Positions 8,743-17,004 of a stretch of DNA of 27,753 bases are shown here, piece after piece. The notes beneath the pieces are model-generated. The model was not told where the DNA came from and made no database searches. It saw nothing but the letters and a program-made list of their open reading frames with translations. The DNA is taken from the NCBI GenBank assembly GCA_964428175.1, contig CAYRXM010000056.1:1-27753 (forward strand), given 5' to 3'. The translations under genes and the position numbers were made by a program. The DNA is from CAYRXM01 sp964428175. GTDB taxonomy: Bacteria > Chloroflexota > Anaerolineae > JAFGEY01. Within the stretch, counting starts at the first letter, position 1. Each line of letters opens with the position of its first letter.

Positions 8743-10778
8743 AGGCGCAGACGGCTCTTTCGGACTTGGTACACCGCCGGTTGCTTTGGTGGGGCGGTGT
8801 GATCGTGCTGCTGCTGACGGCCTTCGCCTGGCGCGTTTACGGCCTGGCCGATGTCCCGCCCGGCCTCCAGGTAGACGATGAGCGGTGGAACATCGAAATC
8901 CTGGATCAGGTGCAGCGCGGCGAGTGGGCGCTGTTTTTCAGCCACGGCTGGGGACGCGAGGGACTGTTCTACTATCTGCTGGCCGTCTGGGCGGCGATGG
9001 TGGGCGAAAATTATGCTGTTTTGCGCCTGCTTCCGACGTTCGCCGGCGTCCTGACCGTCGCCCTGACCATACGCCTGGGCCGGCAGCTGTGGAACCGTCG
9101 CGTGGGCTGGCTGGCTGGGGCCGGGGTGGCCGTCAACCTGTGGCCGCTCTTTTACAACCGGATTCTTTTGCGGGCCAGCCTTCTGCCACCGCTGTTTTTG
9201 GGCGCGGCGATCCTGTTCTGGGATGGACTGCGGCAAACCGACCGCTCCCGGCGGCGATCCTGGGCCATCTGGCTTGGGTTCGGGCTTGTGTACGGGCTGT
9301 GCTTTTACGCCTATACCTCGGCCCGCGTTTTGCCGTTTTTGTTTTTGGCCGTGGTGGTTTACCTGTGGGCTGCCGCCCGTTCGGGCGCAGACGACCGTTC
9401 GGACGCAGACGACCGTTCGATCATTCGCGTGCAGGCTGCGCCAATGCTGGCCGGATTCACGCTGACGCTGCTGTTGATCTTGCCGCTGGCCTGGACGCTG
9501 CTGCGGATCGATGGGGGCGCGCTGCGACTCGATCAGGTCGGCGCGCCTTTGCAGGCATTGAGAGCAGGGCAGGTCGGACCACTGATCGAGGCGGTGGGCA
9601 AGACGCTGTCCATGTTTTTTGTGCGCGGCAGTGAGTCCTGGCGCTACAATTGGGCCGGCCGTCCCGTTTTCGATCCACTGGGTGGCGCCCTGTTCGTGTT
9701 GGGGTTGCTGATTGCGCTGCGGCGGTCAATGCTGGCAGTGCGGCGGCAGCATGCCTGTGTCTGGCTCGTGCTGTGGTGGGCGGTGGGTCTGCTGCCCGGC
9801 TTGCTGAGCGCCGACGCGCCCAGCGCGGTGCGCACCATCCTGTCCATGCCGGCAACCCTGATTTTCCCCGCGCTGGCCCTGGACGCGCTGTGGAATTGGC
9901 TGGGATCAAAAGCGTGGCTGGCGCTGGCAGCCTTGTCGGTCTTGTACCTGGGCCTGATGGGCGGCCTGACCTGGCGCGATTATATGCTCTGCTGGCCCAA
10001 TCAGCCCGAGGTGCGCGAAATCTACCAGGCCGACCTGACCCAGGCCGTGCGCCGGGCCGAAGCGCAGGCGGAGACGGTGCAAGTGGGTATGTCGGTCGTG
10101 CTGGACGGCGACCGCGATCCCTATACGATTACCCACACGCGCCGCTCGACGGCCTGGCTGCCACGCCTCTTTGATGGGCGCTATGCGCTGGTTGCGCCGG
10201 CTGCCGATCCTGCTGCGCTGATCGCGCTGGAAAACGTCCCGCTTGCGCCGCGTTTCGAGGCCATGCTGCGCGCGGAAGCAAGAGTGCAGCCGAGCGAACG
10301 GGTCACCCAAGATGGCCGGCCGATTTTTACGGCTTATAACGGATCGCTGCGTCGGGCGGTCGAGGCGCGCCGGGCCGCGTCGGCGCAGGCGACTTTGGCG
10401 GGAATGCTGCCGGTTAGTTGGGGCGATGTGCTGCTTTTACGCGGCTACGAGCTGCCCAACCATGTCCGGCGCGGTGAGGCGGCGGAAATCGTCGAATATT
10501 GGCAGGTGATCGAGGCGACGACCGAGCCGTGGGTGGTTTTCGTCCACCTGTTGAACGATAAGGGCGAATGGGTGGCTGGCTATGACCGGCTGGATGTGTA
10601 CGCGCCCTCCTTGCAGCCGGGCGACCTGATCGTGCAGACACACGCACCCTGGATTTCGCCCGACCTGCCGCCTGGTGAGTATCGCGTGATGGTGGGCGTC
10701 TATCACCGTGAAACGATGCAGCGGCTGCCCGGTGACGCTGGCGACGCCTTGCCGCTGGCCCTGGTGCGCGTCGATTAG
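8739..10778 (+). CDS. GT39-like membrane glycosyltransferase, type B
   Basis: 679-residue polytopic membrane protein. The first helix is followed by PPGLQVDDER with Asp46-Asp47 in the position of the Asp-Glu pair, then WGREGLFYYLLAV. The stretch NLWPLFYNRILLRASLLPP aligns with the same region in the other type-B proteins. The C-terminal beta domain covers about 560-679 (VVFVHLLNDKGEWVAGYDRLD, GDLIVQ, PGEYRVMVGVY). A loop at about 216-228 is made of a six-residue tandem (ADDRSD). It begins with the A of the preceding ATGA overlap and is the last gene of the array. No clear terminator follows; a promoter for the next gene lies 35 bases downstream. Confidence 0.87.
   Translation: MKAQTALSDLVHRRLLWWGGVIVLLLTAFAWRVYGLADVPPGLQVDDERWNIEILDQVQRGEWALFFSHGWGREGLFYYLLAVWAAMVGENYAVLRLLPTFAGVLTVALTIRLGRQLWNRRVGWLAGAGVAVNLWPLFYNRILLRASLLPPLFLGAAILFWDGLRQTDRSRRRSWAIWLGFGLVYGLCFYAYTSARVLPFLFLAVVVYLWAAARSGADDRSDADDRSIIRVQAAPMLAGFTLTLLLILPLAWTLLRIDGGALRLDQVGAPLQALRAGQVGPLIEAVGKTLSMFFVRGSESWRYNWAGRPVFDPLGGALFVLGLLIALRRSMLAVRRQHACVWLVLWWAVGLLPGLLSADAPSAVRTILSMPATLIFPALALDALWNWLGSKAWLALAALSVLYLGLMGGLTWRDYMLCWPNQPEVREIYQADLTQAVRRAEAQAETVQVGMSVVLDGDRDPYTITHTRRSTAWLPRLFDGRYALVAPAADPAALIALENVPLAPRFEAMLRAEARVQPSERVTQDGRPIFTAYNGSLRRAVEARRAASAQATLAGMLPVSWGDVLLLRGYELPNHVRRGEAAEIVEYWQVIEATTEPWVVFVHLLNDKGEWVAGYDRLDVYAPSLQPGDLIVQTHAPWISPDLPPGEYRVMVGVYHRETMQRLPGDAGDALPLALVRVD
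9386..9421 (+). repeat. Two-copy 18-bp tandem repeat in a coding region
   Basis: CGCAGACGACCGTTCG occurs twice, 18 bases apart, giving a repeated ADDRS(D/I) peptide in a charged loop. A partial copy (CCCGTTCGGG) precedes it. Its length keeps the reading frame. Confidence 0.75.
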
Positions 10779-10812
10779 CCGGGTGATGGGGTGTCCTTCT
10801 GTTTGGGGGCGG

Positions 10813-10840
10813 TTGACAGATTTTTCAGATCAGATACAAT
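10813..10840 (+). promoter_or_regulatory. Sigma-70-type promoter
   Basis: Exact TTGACA (10813-10818) and TACAAT (10835-10840) are separated by 16 bases. It lies just after the glycosyltransferase array and upstream of the small exported protein, suggesting that this gene, and perhaps the next one, is transcribed separately from the array. Confidence 0.75.
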
Positions 10841-10886
10841 AGTACTTTTGGGTTCGACAAACTTTTTTTCAGGGAGGGCTATTTCT

Positions 10887-11654
10887 TTGGGTAGAGCAAT
10901 GCGTTTTGTATTGATGGGTTGTTTGCTTTTTGCGGTGCTGTTCGCCGCGCGCGGCGAACAAGGCGGTGTTCGCGCGCAGGGCGATCACAAACTGTACTTT
11001 CCGCTGGTGATCCAGGGTGAGCGCGTGCGCGTCGACACATTTGACCGCACCGAGCTGGGCTGGACGATTTTGAACATGAAAGGGCCAGGCGACACCAGCC
11101 CGCCTTTCTTTACCATTCGTAACAGCCGGCTGTACACCAAAATCCTGGACAACTCGGACCGCTGGATCTTTCATCCTGGCTGGCGTGCGTTGGGCGATTT
11201 CCGGCTGGAGGTCGATGCGCGCTTTTTGTGGGCCAGCGACCCGCTTCCACCGCAGACCTTTAGCGGTCTGGGGTTGACCTGGGGCGGCAACGACACCTGG
11301 AGCCAGGGCTATCACTATTTGTTTGGTTTTGGCGGCGAGCAGTTTAGCTGGGTCGTGTCCCGTTTCGATGGCTTGACCGCCATCACGCACCTCACTGTTC
11401 CGGGTGGCACACCGCCCTATGTCAACAACTGGGACAACTGGAACCACCTGACTATCGTGCGTGTGCGCGATCGCATCTATGTCTACTGCAACGGACAGGC
11501 GATGCCCTTGCCGGGGCCGTATTACGACTATCTGGTCGATAGCACATATGGCACCAACCGCCTGGTTGGGCTGACCACGACCTCGTGGGAATGGTCGCAG
11601 GACGAGATCGAATTTGATAATTTCACGCTGACTCCGCTGAGTATGCCTTATTGA
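10887..11654 (+). CDS. Exported protein with a lectin/LamG-like beta domain, unknown function
   Basis: 255 residues if read from TTG 10887, which has AGGGAGGG (10871-10878) eight bases upstream; the ATG at 10899 would give 251 residues but has no good ribosome-binding site. A signal peptide is evident (hydrophobic FVLMGCLLFAVLFAA). Just after it comes KLYFPLVI, the motif seen also in two other exported proteins of the window, then VDTFDR and a beta-rich domain with many aromatic residues (GLGLTWGGND, YHYLFGFGG, NNWDNWNHLTIVR, DNFTLTPL). The pattern resembles concanavalin A-like/LamG domains (DUF1080-like); this is a fold guess without catalytic residues. Export next to membrane glycosyltransferases makes it a candidate substrate or surface partner. 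Confidence 0.72.
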   Translation: MGRAMRFVLMGCLLFAVLFAARGEQGGVRAQGDHKLYFPLVIQGERVRVDTFDRTELGWTILNMKGPGDTSPPFFTIRNSRLYTKILDNSDRWIFHPGWRALGDFRLEVDARFLWASDPLPPQTFSGLGLTWGGNDTWSQGYHYLFGFGGEQFSWVVSRFDGLTAITHLTVPGGTPPYVNNWDNWNHLTIVRVRDRIYVYCNGQAMPLPGPYYDYLVDSTYGTNRLVGLTTTSWEWSQDEIEFDNFTLTPLSMPY

Positions 11655-11683
11655 TATCATTGCAGCAATCTATGGCCTGACAT

Positions 11684-11719
11684 GCTTGCCTCCACTTTCC
11701 GGCAGAAGGGGAGGCAAGC
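11684..11719. repeat. Intergenic hairpin, perfect 10-bp arms
   Basis: GCTTGCCTCC (11684-11693) pairs with GGAGGCAAGC (11710-11719) around a 16-base loop, about 30 bases after the stop of the small exported protein. No T-run follows, so it is not a standard intrinsic terminator. It may stabilise the upstream mRNA or separate expression of the two exported-protein genes. Confidence 0.6.
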
Positions 11720-11824
11720 GCTTATGTATGAGGTCGTGAGGCGGCGGGCGCCGGTGGTTTGGGATCGGAGTTTCTGGGGAGAAGAATCTGGTTTGTGTTT
11801 TCACAAGAGAGAAAGGATGAAACA

Positions 11825-13756
11825 ATGAATAAACGGATGAAGGGAATATGGACGGCGCTGTCGGGCGGCGGGCTTGGGCTTTTGATGTTGGGCCTGCTGC
11901 TGTGTGCTTCGAACACGCCGGCCTCGGCTGATATTGCCCAACAGATCGACGATCCGGCGGTGCAAGATGCACTGCCCGTCGTGCTGTTTCAAGACCGGTT
12001 TGATGGCGGCTCTCTGGCCGTGTCGCGTGCGGTGGCCGCAGACGGTGATTATGGCTGGGGGCGGGTGGAAAGCGGCGAGTGGGCCGACACCTTTTGGTGC
12101 GCCCAGGACGGTGCGCCGGCGCTGATCGCCGGGACGCACTTTTATAGTAGCAACATGAGCACCACCGTCACCTATGGGCCGATCGATATGCGGGTGACGA
12201 CGGCGACACTCGAGTTTTCGCACTGGATATCGGTCGCCAGCGGGGATGGCCTGGAGTGGGGCTATTCGCTGGATGGCAGCACGTTCACCTATAGCCCGGT
12301 TTCGACGGCGCAAATGGGGCAGTGGCAGACCATGACCGTGGGCCTCAACCCGCTGTTGGGTCGGAGCGCGGTCTACCTGGCTTTCCGCTTTCAGAGCGAC
12401 GCCGCCAGTGAGGACCTGGGCGTGTTCCTGGACAATGTGATCGTCCGCACGGATGAGCAGGGGGTGACCGCCCGCATCGGCATTGCCCCCGACCTGGGAA
12501 CGACGGTGTGCCGCCATGCGCCGACCACGTTTAGCGACATCAGCCTGATCACCGGCACGCTGTCGGCGCGGCGCTGGCTGTTCGGCGATGATAGCAGCAC
12601 GTCCGATGCGGCTTTGGTAGTGCATACCTTTACCGCTGCGCCAGGACCGTTTGCCGTCAACCTGTGGGTTACCACCACGGCTGGCCTCACATCGAATGCC
12701 AATGTATCGCTGACGGTGGTCGATCCGCCGCCCACGCCGGCGATACAAATGAGCACATCGCAGACCTGGACCGGTGTCGTCGTTGTGTTTACCGATATTG
12801 GCAGCGGCTCGGCCGATTCGCGGCGCTGGGATTTCGGCGATGGCACCGTGATCACCGGTACGGAAGCTTCGGTCAGCCACGTGTACAGTGCAGCCGGGCC
12901 CAAGACAATCACTCTGACGCGCATCAGTGCCGCCGGCTGCACCAGCTCGGCGCAGACCACGCTGGCCGTGAGCGGCAAGACGTATATGCCGGTTGTTTTC
13001 AAGAACAAGTTCTACGGCTATGAAAAGACGGACAACTTTACCAACTGGAGCAGCGGCTGGCCGGCCGGCGGCAAGCGCACGCTCAACCCCGATGGCTCTG
13101 TGGCCGAAGAGTACAACTTTGGCTACAAGGTGGACAATACGTTTGGCTCTCTTCACAACTGGACGGGGAGCGATCCGGTCACGCTGGGCGGCCTGTACCA
13201 CATCTGGGTGCGCGACAATGGCGACCATGTTTTCCTGACCGGCCCGGAATCGATGGCGGTCCAGCAAAACTTTACCTATGCTGCTTCTCTGCGCCGCCGG
13301 ACGACGGGCGTCATGGATGGCGACGAGTATGGCATCCTGATCAGCTCGAAACCGATCGACGCCATCAATCAGCAGTCGGACCTGGTGTATACCTTTCATG
13401 TGCGGTTGTTCGTGAGCAGCCAAAAGCGGCAGGCCGTGGTCAAAAAGTGGAAGATCGTCAGCCACGGCATCCATCAGGTGACGTATGAACGATCTTTTGA
13501 ACCCAACAACTATTTGGCCTGGGAACAGAACTTTTGGAACCGTTTCTACATCATCCGTCAGGGAAACACGCTCACGTTTTGCACGCAGAATGAGGGTACC
13601 TGGGGCAAGTGGAACGAAGGCTGCGTCCATGCGTTGACCGATGACAGCCTGCCTGACAAGCTGTACATTGGATTTTATGCCGCACATTATCGAGAGTATT
13701 CTTATGATATGGAATATCAATTCGATGATGTGTATATCAAGGCGACAGCACGATAG
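11825..13756 (+). CDS. Exported protein with two PKD-like domains, unknown function
   Basis: 643 residues from ATG 11825, chosen because AAAGGA (11812-11817) lies seven bases upstream and a signal peptide follows at once (hydrophobic 14-28, likely cleavage after Ala-Ser-Ala at 33-35). An earlier in-frame ATG at 11759 would bury the signal. Residues about 45-210 look like a MAM/jelly-roll beta domain (FQDRFD, FLDNVIV). Two PKD-like domains follow: about 215-300 with a degenerate WLFGDDSS, and about 305-383 with canonical RRWDFGDG. Then comes TYMPVVFKN (386-394) and a C-terminal beta domain (about 400-643) similar in style to the preceding gene product. No catalytic motif is visible, so adhesion or a structural surface role is the best inference. 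A strong terminator follows. Confidence 0.8.
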   Translation: MNKRMKGIWTALSGGGLGLLMLGLLLCASNTPASADIAQQIDDPAVQDALPVVLFQDRFDGGSLAVSRAVAADGDYGWGRVESGEWADTFWCAQDGAPALIAGTHFYSSNMSTTVTYGPIDMRVTTATLEFSHWISVASGDGLEWGYSLDGSTFTYSPVSTAQMGQWQTMTVGLNPLLGRSAVYLAFRFQSDAASEDLGVFLDNVIVRTDEQGVTARIGIAPDLGTTVCRHAPTTFSDISLITGTLSARRWLFGDDSSTSDAALVVHTFTAAPGPFAVNLWVTTTAGLTSNANVSLTVVDPPPTPAIQMSTSQTWTGVVVVFTDIGSGSADSRRWDFGDGTVITGTEASVSHVYSAAGPKTITLTRISAAGCTSSAQTTLAVSGKTYMPVVFKNKFYGYEKTDNFTNWSSGWPAGGKRTLNPDGSVAEEYNFGYKVDNTFGSLHNWTGSDPVTLGGLYHIWVRDNGDHVFLTGPESMAVQQNFTYAASLRRRTTGVMDGDEYGILISSKPIDAINQQSDLVYTFHVRLFVSSQKRQAVVKKWKIVSHGIHQVTYERSFEPNNYLAWEQNFWNRFYIIRQGNTLTFCTQNEGTWGKWNEGCVHALTDDSLPDKLYIGFYAAHYREYSYDMEYQFDDVYIKATAR

Positions 13757-13774
13757 CGAGTGAACGACTCGAGG

Positions 13775-13804
13775 GGGGCGTTGGCACCCAACGCCCCTTT
13801 TTTT
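13775..13804 (+). terminator. Intrinsic terminator
   Basis: Ten-base-pair stem GGGGCGTTGG / CCAACGCCCC (13775-13784 and 13788-13797) with a three-base loop, followed by seven T. It closes the exported-protein unit 18 bases after the stop codon. Confidence 0.93.
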
Positions 13805-13841
13805 GTTTTCTGGTCATAATGGGTGACTGCTCAGCCTGCGC

Positions 13842-13950
13842 CGGTCGAGTAGACCGAACCGGTTTTGGGTTCGCCGTATCGAAACCGGGCAGACGATGCG
13901 GCTTGGTTTCGATACGCCTCCAACTCGACAAGTTTGTCGCTACTCAACTT
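13842..13950. repeat. Large imperfect palindromic repeat (REP/MITE-like)
   Basis: A perfect 11-base inverted repeat, GTATCGAAACC (13876-13886) and GGTTTCGATAC (13905-13915), is flanked by a second, outer pair: GTCGAGTAG near 13844 and CTACTCAAC near 13942. The whole is an extended palindrome of about 110 bases in a roughly 250-base spacer with no gene. GGTTTCGATACG..CTACTCAAC-type sequences are recurrent dispersed repeats in many bacterial genomes. No open reading frame or transposase is associated. Confidence 0.7.
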
Positions 13951-14004
13951 GCGCCGCTCCTTCTGGTTGACCAGTGACAGTATTTGCCTGAAAGTTTTTT
14001 CGAT

Positions 14005-15873
14005 ATGCGCAAACATGCTGCCCTTTTCATCATCTTGCTCGGTTACCTGGTGTTGGCTGGTTCTTACAGCCTGGCTACACCCTTTTTTGAAAAGACCGAC
14101 GAGGTGTACCACGTGGCATACATCAAGCACCTGGCCGATGGGCAGGGTTTCCCCGCACTCGATCCGCACAACCCGGCGCGCCAGGAGGCGACTCAGCCTC
14201 CGCTGTATTACCTCGCCGGGGCGCTGCTCGTTTCCGGCATTCAAACTGACGACATGGCCGCGCTGACCCGCCTCAACCCGCACTTTCGTCCTGTGTGGGA
14301 CAACATCCCCGGCAACAATCGCAACCGCTACCTGCACACGGTAGACGAGTGGCTGCCCAAACAGGGCGCGGCGCTGGCCGTGCGCCTGCTGCGCATGTTT
14401 TCCATCCTTGTCAGCGGTGTCACGGTTGCCTGCACCTATGGCATTGCCCGGACGCTGTTCCCCTCACGGCGATGGCTGGCCATCGGTGCGACGATGCTCT
14501 GCGCGTTCAATCCCCAGTTTTTGTACGTCAGTGGCACGGTGAACAACGACGTTATGGTTGCCGCTACGTGCGCGCTCACCGGGTTTTGTGCGCTGCGGCT
14601 GATCGCTGCATCGATGGTGCGCGTATCACATCTTGTCTGGCTCGGTGTGGCGCTGGGGTTGGCCCTGCTCTCCAAGATCAGCGCGCTGGTGATGCTGCCG
14701 GTGGTCGTAATGGCCGTCGCTTATGCGGCCTGGCGCGCCGTGGATGGACGTTTCGGCGCTTTTGTTCGCCGGGGGGCTTTTTGGGCCGGCATCGTGCTGG
14801 CCTGCGCATTGCTCTTGAGCGGATGGTGGTTTGTGCGCAGCGCCGTGCTGTCCGGCGGCGACTGGACCGGCGCCCAGGTACACGTCGAAAAGTGGGGCCG
14901 TCGCCAGGAACACCTTTCCTGGGACGCCTGGCGGCTGGAACTTCAGGGCCTGGAGGAGTCGTTTTGGGCCGTTTTTGGACTCAACAGCATCCCCATTGAG
15001 CGATGGATCAACCTGATCCTGTTTGGCATCGACCGCCTGACCGTGCTCGGTTCGCTGGTGCTCCTGGTCAAACAGTGGACGCGCTGGCGTTGGCCGCCGC
15101 GCGAGCGATTTTCTCTGTTCGTGCTGATCGTCTGGGCCGCCGGCAGCCTGGCCAGTGTGTTCTATTGGATGTACACAATGGCCGGCGTAAACCTGGGACG
15201 CTTGCTGTATCCGGCGCTGCCGGCAATTGCCTTGTTGATCGCCCTGAGCATCGGGCAGTTGCTGCCCATTCCCGGTGGCGGGGCGCGAGAGTCGCGCGCT
15301 GCGATCCCCGGCCGGGGGCCGTCGGTTGTGGGCGGTCTGCTTGGGGGCGGACTGCTGGCCCTGGCAATCGCCTGTTTGTTTGTGTATCTCGTGCCCAACT
15401 ATGGCCGCCCGCCCATCTTGAGCGAGGCGCAGGTCGGTTCGTTGACCGAGCGCCTGGATGCCGATTTTCAAGGGCAAATCAAACTGCTGGGCTACACGGT
15501 CGAGCAGGCCGAACTCTGGCCGGGCGGTCGGATTGCGCTCACGCTGTATGAACAATCATTGACCTATTTTGGCATCGATTACACCGTGTTTGTGCATGTG
15601 GTGGACGACTCGGGGCACATTCTCGTCCAGCAGGACACGTTTCCCGGTATGGGCCGCTACCCGACCACGTTGTGGAAGCCGGGCGACATCATCGCCGATA
15701 CGTTTCACCTGACTTTGCCCGAATGGACGCCGGTGCCGGGCCACGTTATGTTTGAAGTTGGGTTTTACAATCACGAGACGATGGCGCGCCTGCTGGTCGT
15801 CGATGCGGCGGGGCAGGCCGTTGCTGACAGTGTGTGGTTTGGCCGAACGCCTACCCAGGAGCCGCCGCGCTGA
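14005..15873 (+). CDS. GT-C/PMT-like membrane glycosyltransferase
   Basis: 622 residues from ATG 14005; a TTG at 13984 in frame would add seven residues, and neither start has a clear ribosome-binding site. The first helix is followed by TPFFEKTDEVYHVAYIKHL, with Asp32-Glu33 in the first-loop position of the family, then QEATQPPLYYLAGALL, as in PMT/DUF2142-like proteins. About ten hydrophobic segments follow. The last part (about 487-610) is the beta domain shared with the five upstream glycosyltransferases (YTVFVHVVDDSG, WKPGDIIADTF, FEVGFYNHETMARL). It stands alone between a terminator and the next promoter. It is more distant from the other five, and DUF2142-type annotation is an alternative. 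Confidence 0.82.
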   Translation: MRKHAALFIILLGYLVLAGSYSLATPFFEKTDEVYHVAYIKHLADGQGFPALDPHNPARQEATQPPLYYLAGALLVSGIQTDDMAALTRLNPHFRPVWDNIPGNNRNRYLHTVDEWLPKQGAALAVRLLRMFSILVSGVTVACTYGIARTLFPSRRWLAIGATMLCAFNPQFLYVSGTVNNDVMVAATCALTGFCALRLIAASMVRVSHLVWLGVALGLALLSKISALVMLPVVVMAVAYAAWRAVDGRFGAFVRRGAFWAGIVLACALLLSGWWFVRSAVLSGGDWTGAQVHVEKWGRRQEHLSWDAWRLELQGLEESFWAVFGLNSIPIERWINLILFGIDRLTVLGSLVLLVKQWTRWRWPPRERFSLFVLIVWAAGSLASVFYWMYTMAGVNLGRLLYPALPAIALLIALSIGQLLPIPGGGARESRAAIPGRGPSVVGGLLGGGLLALAIACLFVYLVPNYGRPPILSEAQVGSLTERLDADFQGQIKLLGYTVEQAELWPGGRIALTLYEQSLTYFGIDYTVFVHVVDDSGHILVQQDTFPGMGRYPTTLWKPGDIIADTFHLTLPEWTPVPGHVMFEVGFYNHETMARLLVVDAAGQAVADSVWFGRTPTQEPPR

Positions 15874-15890
15874 TCGACAGAGGGCCTTGT

Positions 15891-15920
15891 TTGCCAAACA
15901 GCCCGTGTTCGGTGTACAAT
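15891..15920 (+). promoter_or_regulatory. Sigma-70-type promoter
   Basis: TTGCCA (15891-15896) and TACAAT (15915-15920), each one base from consensus, with an 18-base spacer. It sits 38 bases before the start of the unknown protein that heads the uvrC unit. Confidence 0.65.
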
Positions 15921-15957
15921 TCACTACACCCTTGTTTCGATCCGGAAAGGAGTCACG

Positions 15958-16989
15958 ATGTCCCAATTAACGCTTGAGGCCTGGCGGAGACTGTACGAGT
16001 TGGCCGCCGAGATCAAAATGCTCGCTCCCTGGGAGTGGCTGACCGAAACCGAAGTTTTTGGCGTTCAAGATCCTCAAACCGATCAATTGGGCTTTGTCAG
16101 CGTGATGGGCCAGTTGGGCGATCACCTGGCCGTCGCCGTTTACCTGGGCGCTGAGGGATTGTATGGGCTGTGGACGATGGAAGAAATGGGCCAGGACCTG
16201 TCGCCCGAGGTGCTGCTGCAAATTCCCGAGCTTCAGCTTTCGTTTGAAGACCGCGATATCCTGGCTCAGCGCGACCGCGATCTGATCAAGTCGCTTGGGC
16301 TCAAGTTTCGTGGGCGCAATGCCTGGCCGATGTTTCGCAGCTACCAGCCCGGCTTTTTGCCCTGGCATCTGGATGTGGATCAGGTGCGCTTTATGACGCT
16401 GGCACTGGAGCAGGCCCTCCTGGTGCTGCCGCGCGTTCGCGAGAACCCGGACATGCTCGCACCGGAAAAGGAAGAAAGCCAGGATTACCTGGTGCGCGTA
16501 CCGAGCCAGCAAGGGCAGGATTGGGTGTGGCGGGACGAGATTGTGCAGGTGCCGCCGCCGGAGCCTAGACCGATCCGCCTGGTCATGGATGAAGTGGCGC
16601 TGGGGCGATTAAAGCGGCTGCCGCGCGCCGCTGCGGCTTTCGAGATCGACATCATCATGTCGCCTTCGCAGATTCAGGAGCATCGCGACGACCGCCCCAA
16701 GCTGGCGTTTTTCCTGCTGCTCGTCGATCACGAGAGCGGGATGGTGCTGGGCAGCGACGTGCTGGTCGCCGACCCCGATCAGGGGTCGATGTGGGGACAG
16801 GTGCCGCTGCGTATCGTCAAAACGCTGGATGGGCTGAATGTCGTCCCGCAGCAGATTTGGGCCAGAGACCCGCTGCTGCTGCAAATGCTCGCGCTGCTGG
16901 CGCAAGAACTGCACTTTGATCTGTACGAGGCCGACGAACTGCCCATGCTGGACGAGGCCAAGTCGTTCTTGCTGGATCGTTTCTTTTAA
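15958..16989 (+). CDS. Cytoplasmic protein of unknown function, DUF7309/DUF6930-like
   Basis: 343 residues, no signal peptide or membrane helix. AAGGAG five bases before the ATG fixes the start. The N-terminus (LYELAAEIKMLAPWEW, FGVQDPQTDQLGFVSVMG) and the C-terminal half (RPKLAFFLLLVDHESGMVLG, about residues 241-260) are the kind of sequence found in proteins annotated DUF7309 and DUF6930; this name comes from memory of the family and needs a profile search. No catalytic motif is recognisable. It is acidic and beta/alpha mixed. uvrC follows after 15 bases, so the two are probably cotranscribed, but no functional link is known. Confidence 0.78.
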   Translation: MSQLTLEAWRRLYELAAEIKMLAPWEWLTETEVFGVQDPQTDQLGFVSVMGQLGDHLAVAVYLGAEGLYGLWTMEEMGQDLSPEVLLQIPELQLSFEDRDILAQRDRDLIKSLGLKFRGRNAWPMFRSYQPGFLPWHLDVDQVRFMTLALEQALLVLPRVRENPDMLAPEKEESQDYLVRVPSQQGQDWVWRDEIVQVPPPEPRPIRLVMDEVALGRLKRLPRAAAAFEIDIIMSPSQIQEHRDDRPKLAFFLLLVDHESGMVLGSDVLVADPDQGSMWGQVPLRIVKTLDGLNVVPQQIWARDPLLLQMLALLAQELHFDLYEADELPMLDEAKSFLLDRFF

Positions 16990-17004
16990 GAGAGTGTAGC
17001 GGAC

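Noticed and set aside
10887..10960. Lipoprotein signal (LMGC) in the small exported protein
   Set aside because: The cysteine comes before most of the hydrophobic core rather than after it, so a normal secretory signal is more likely.
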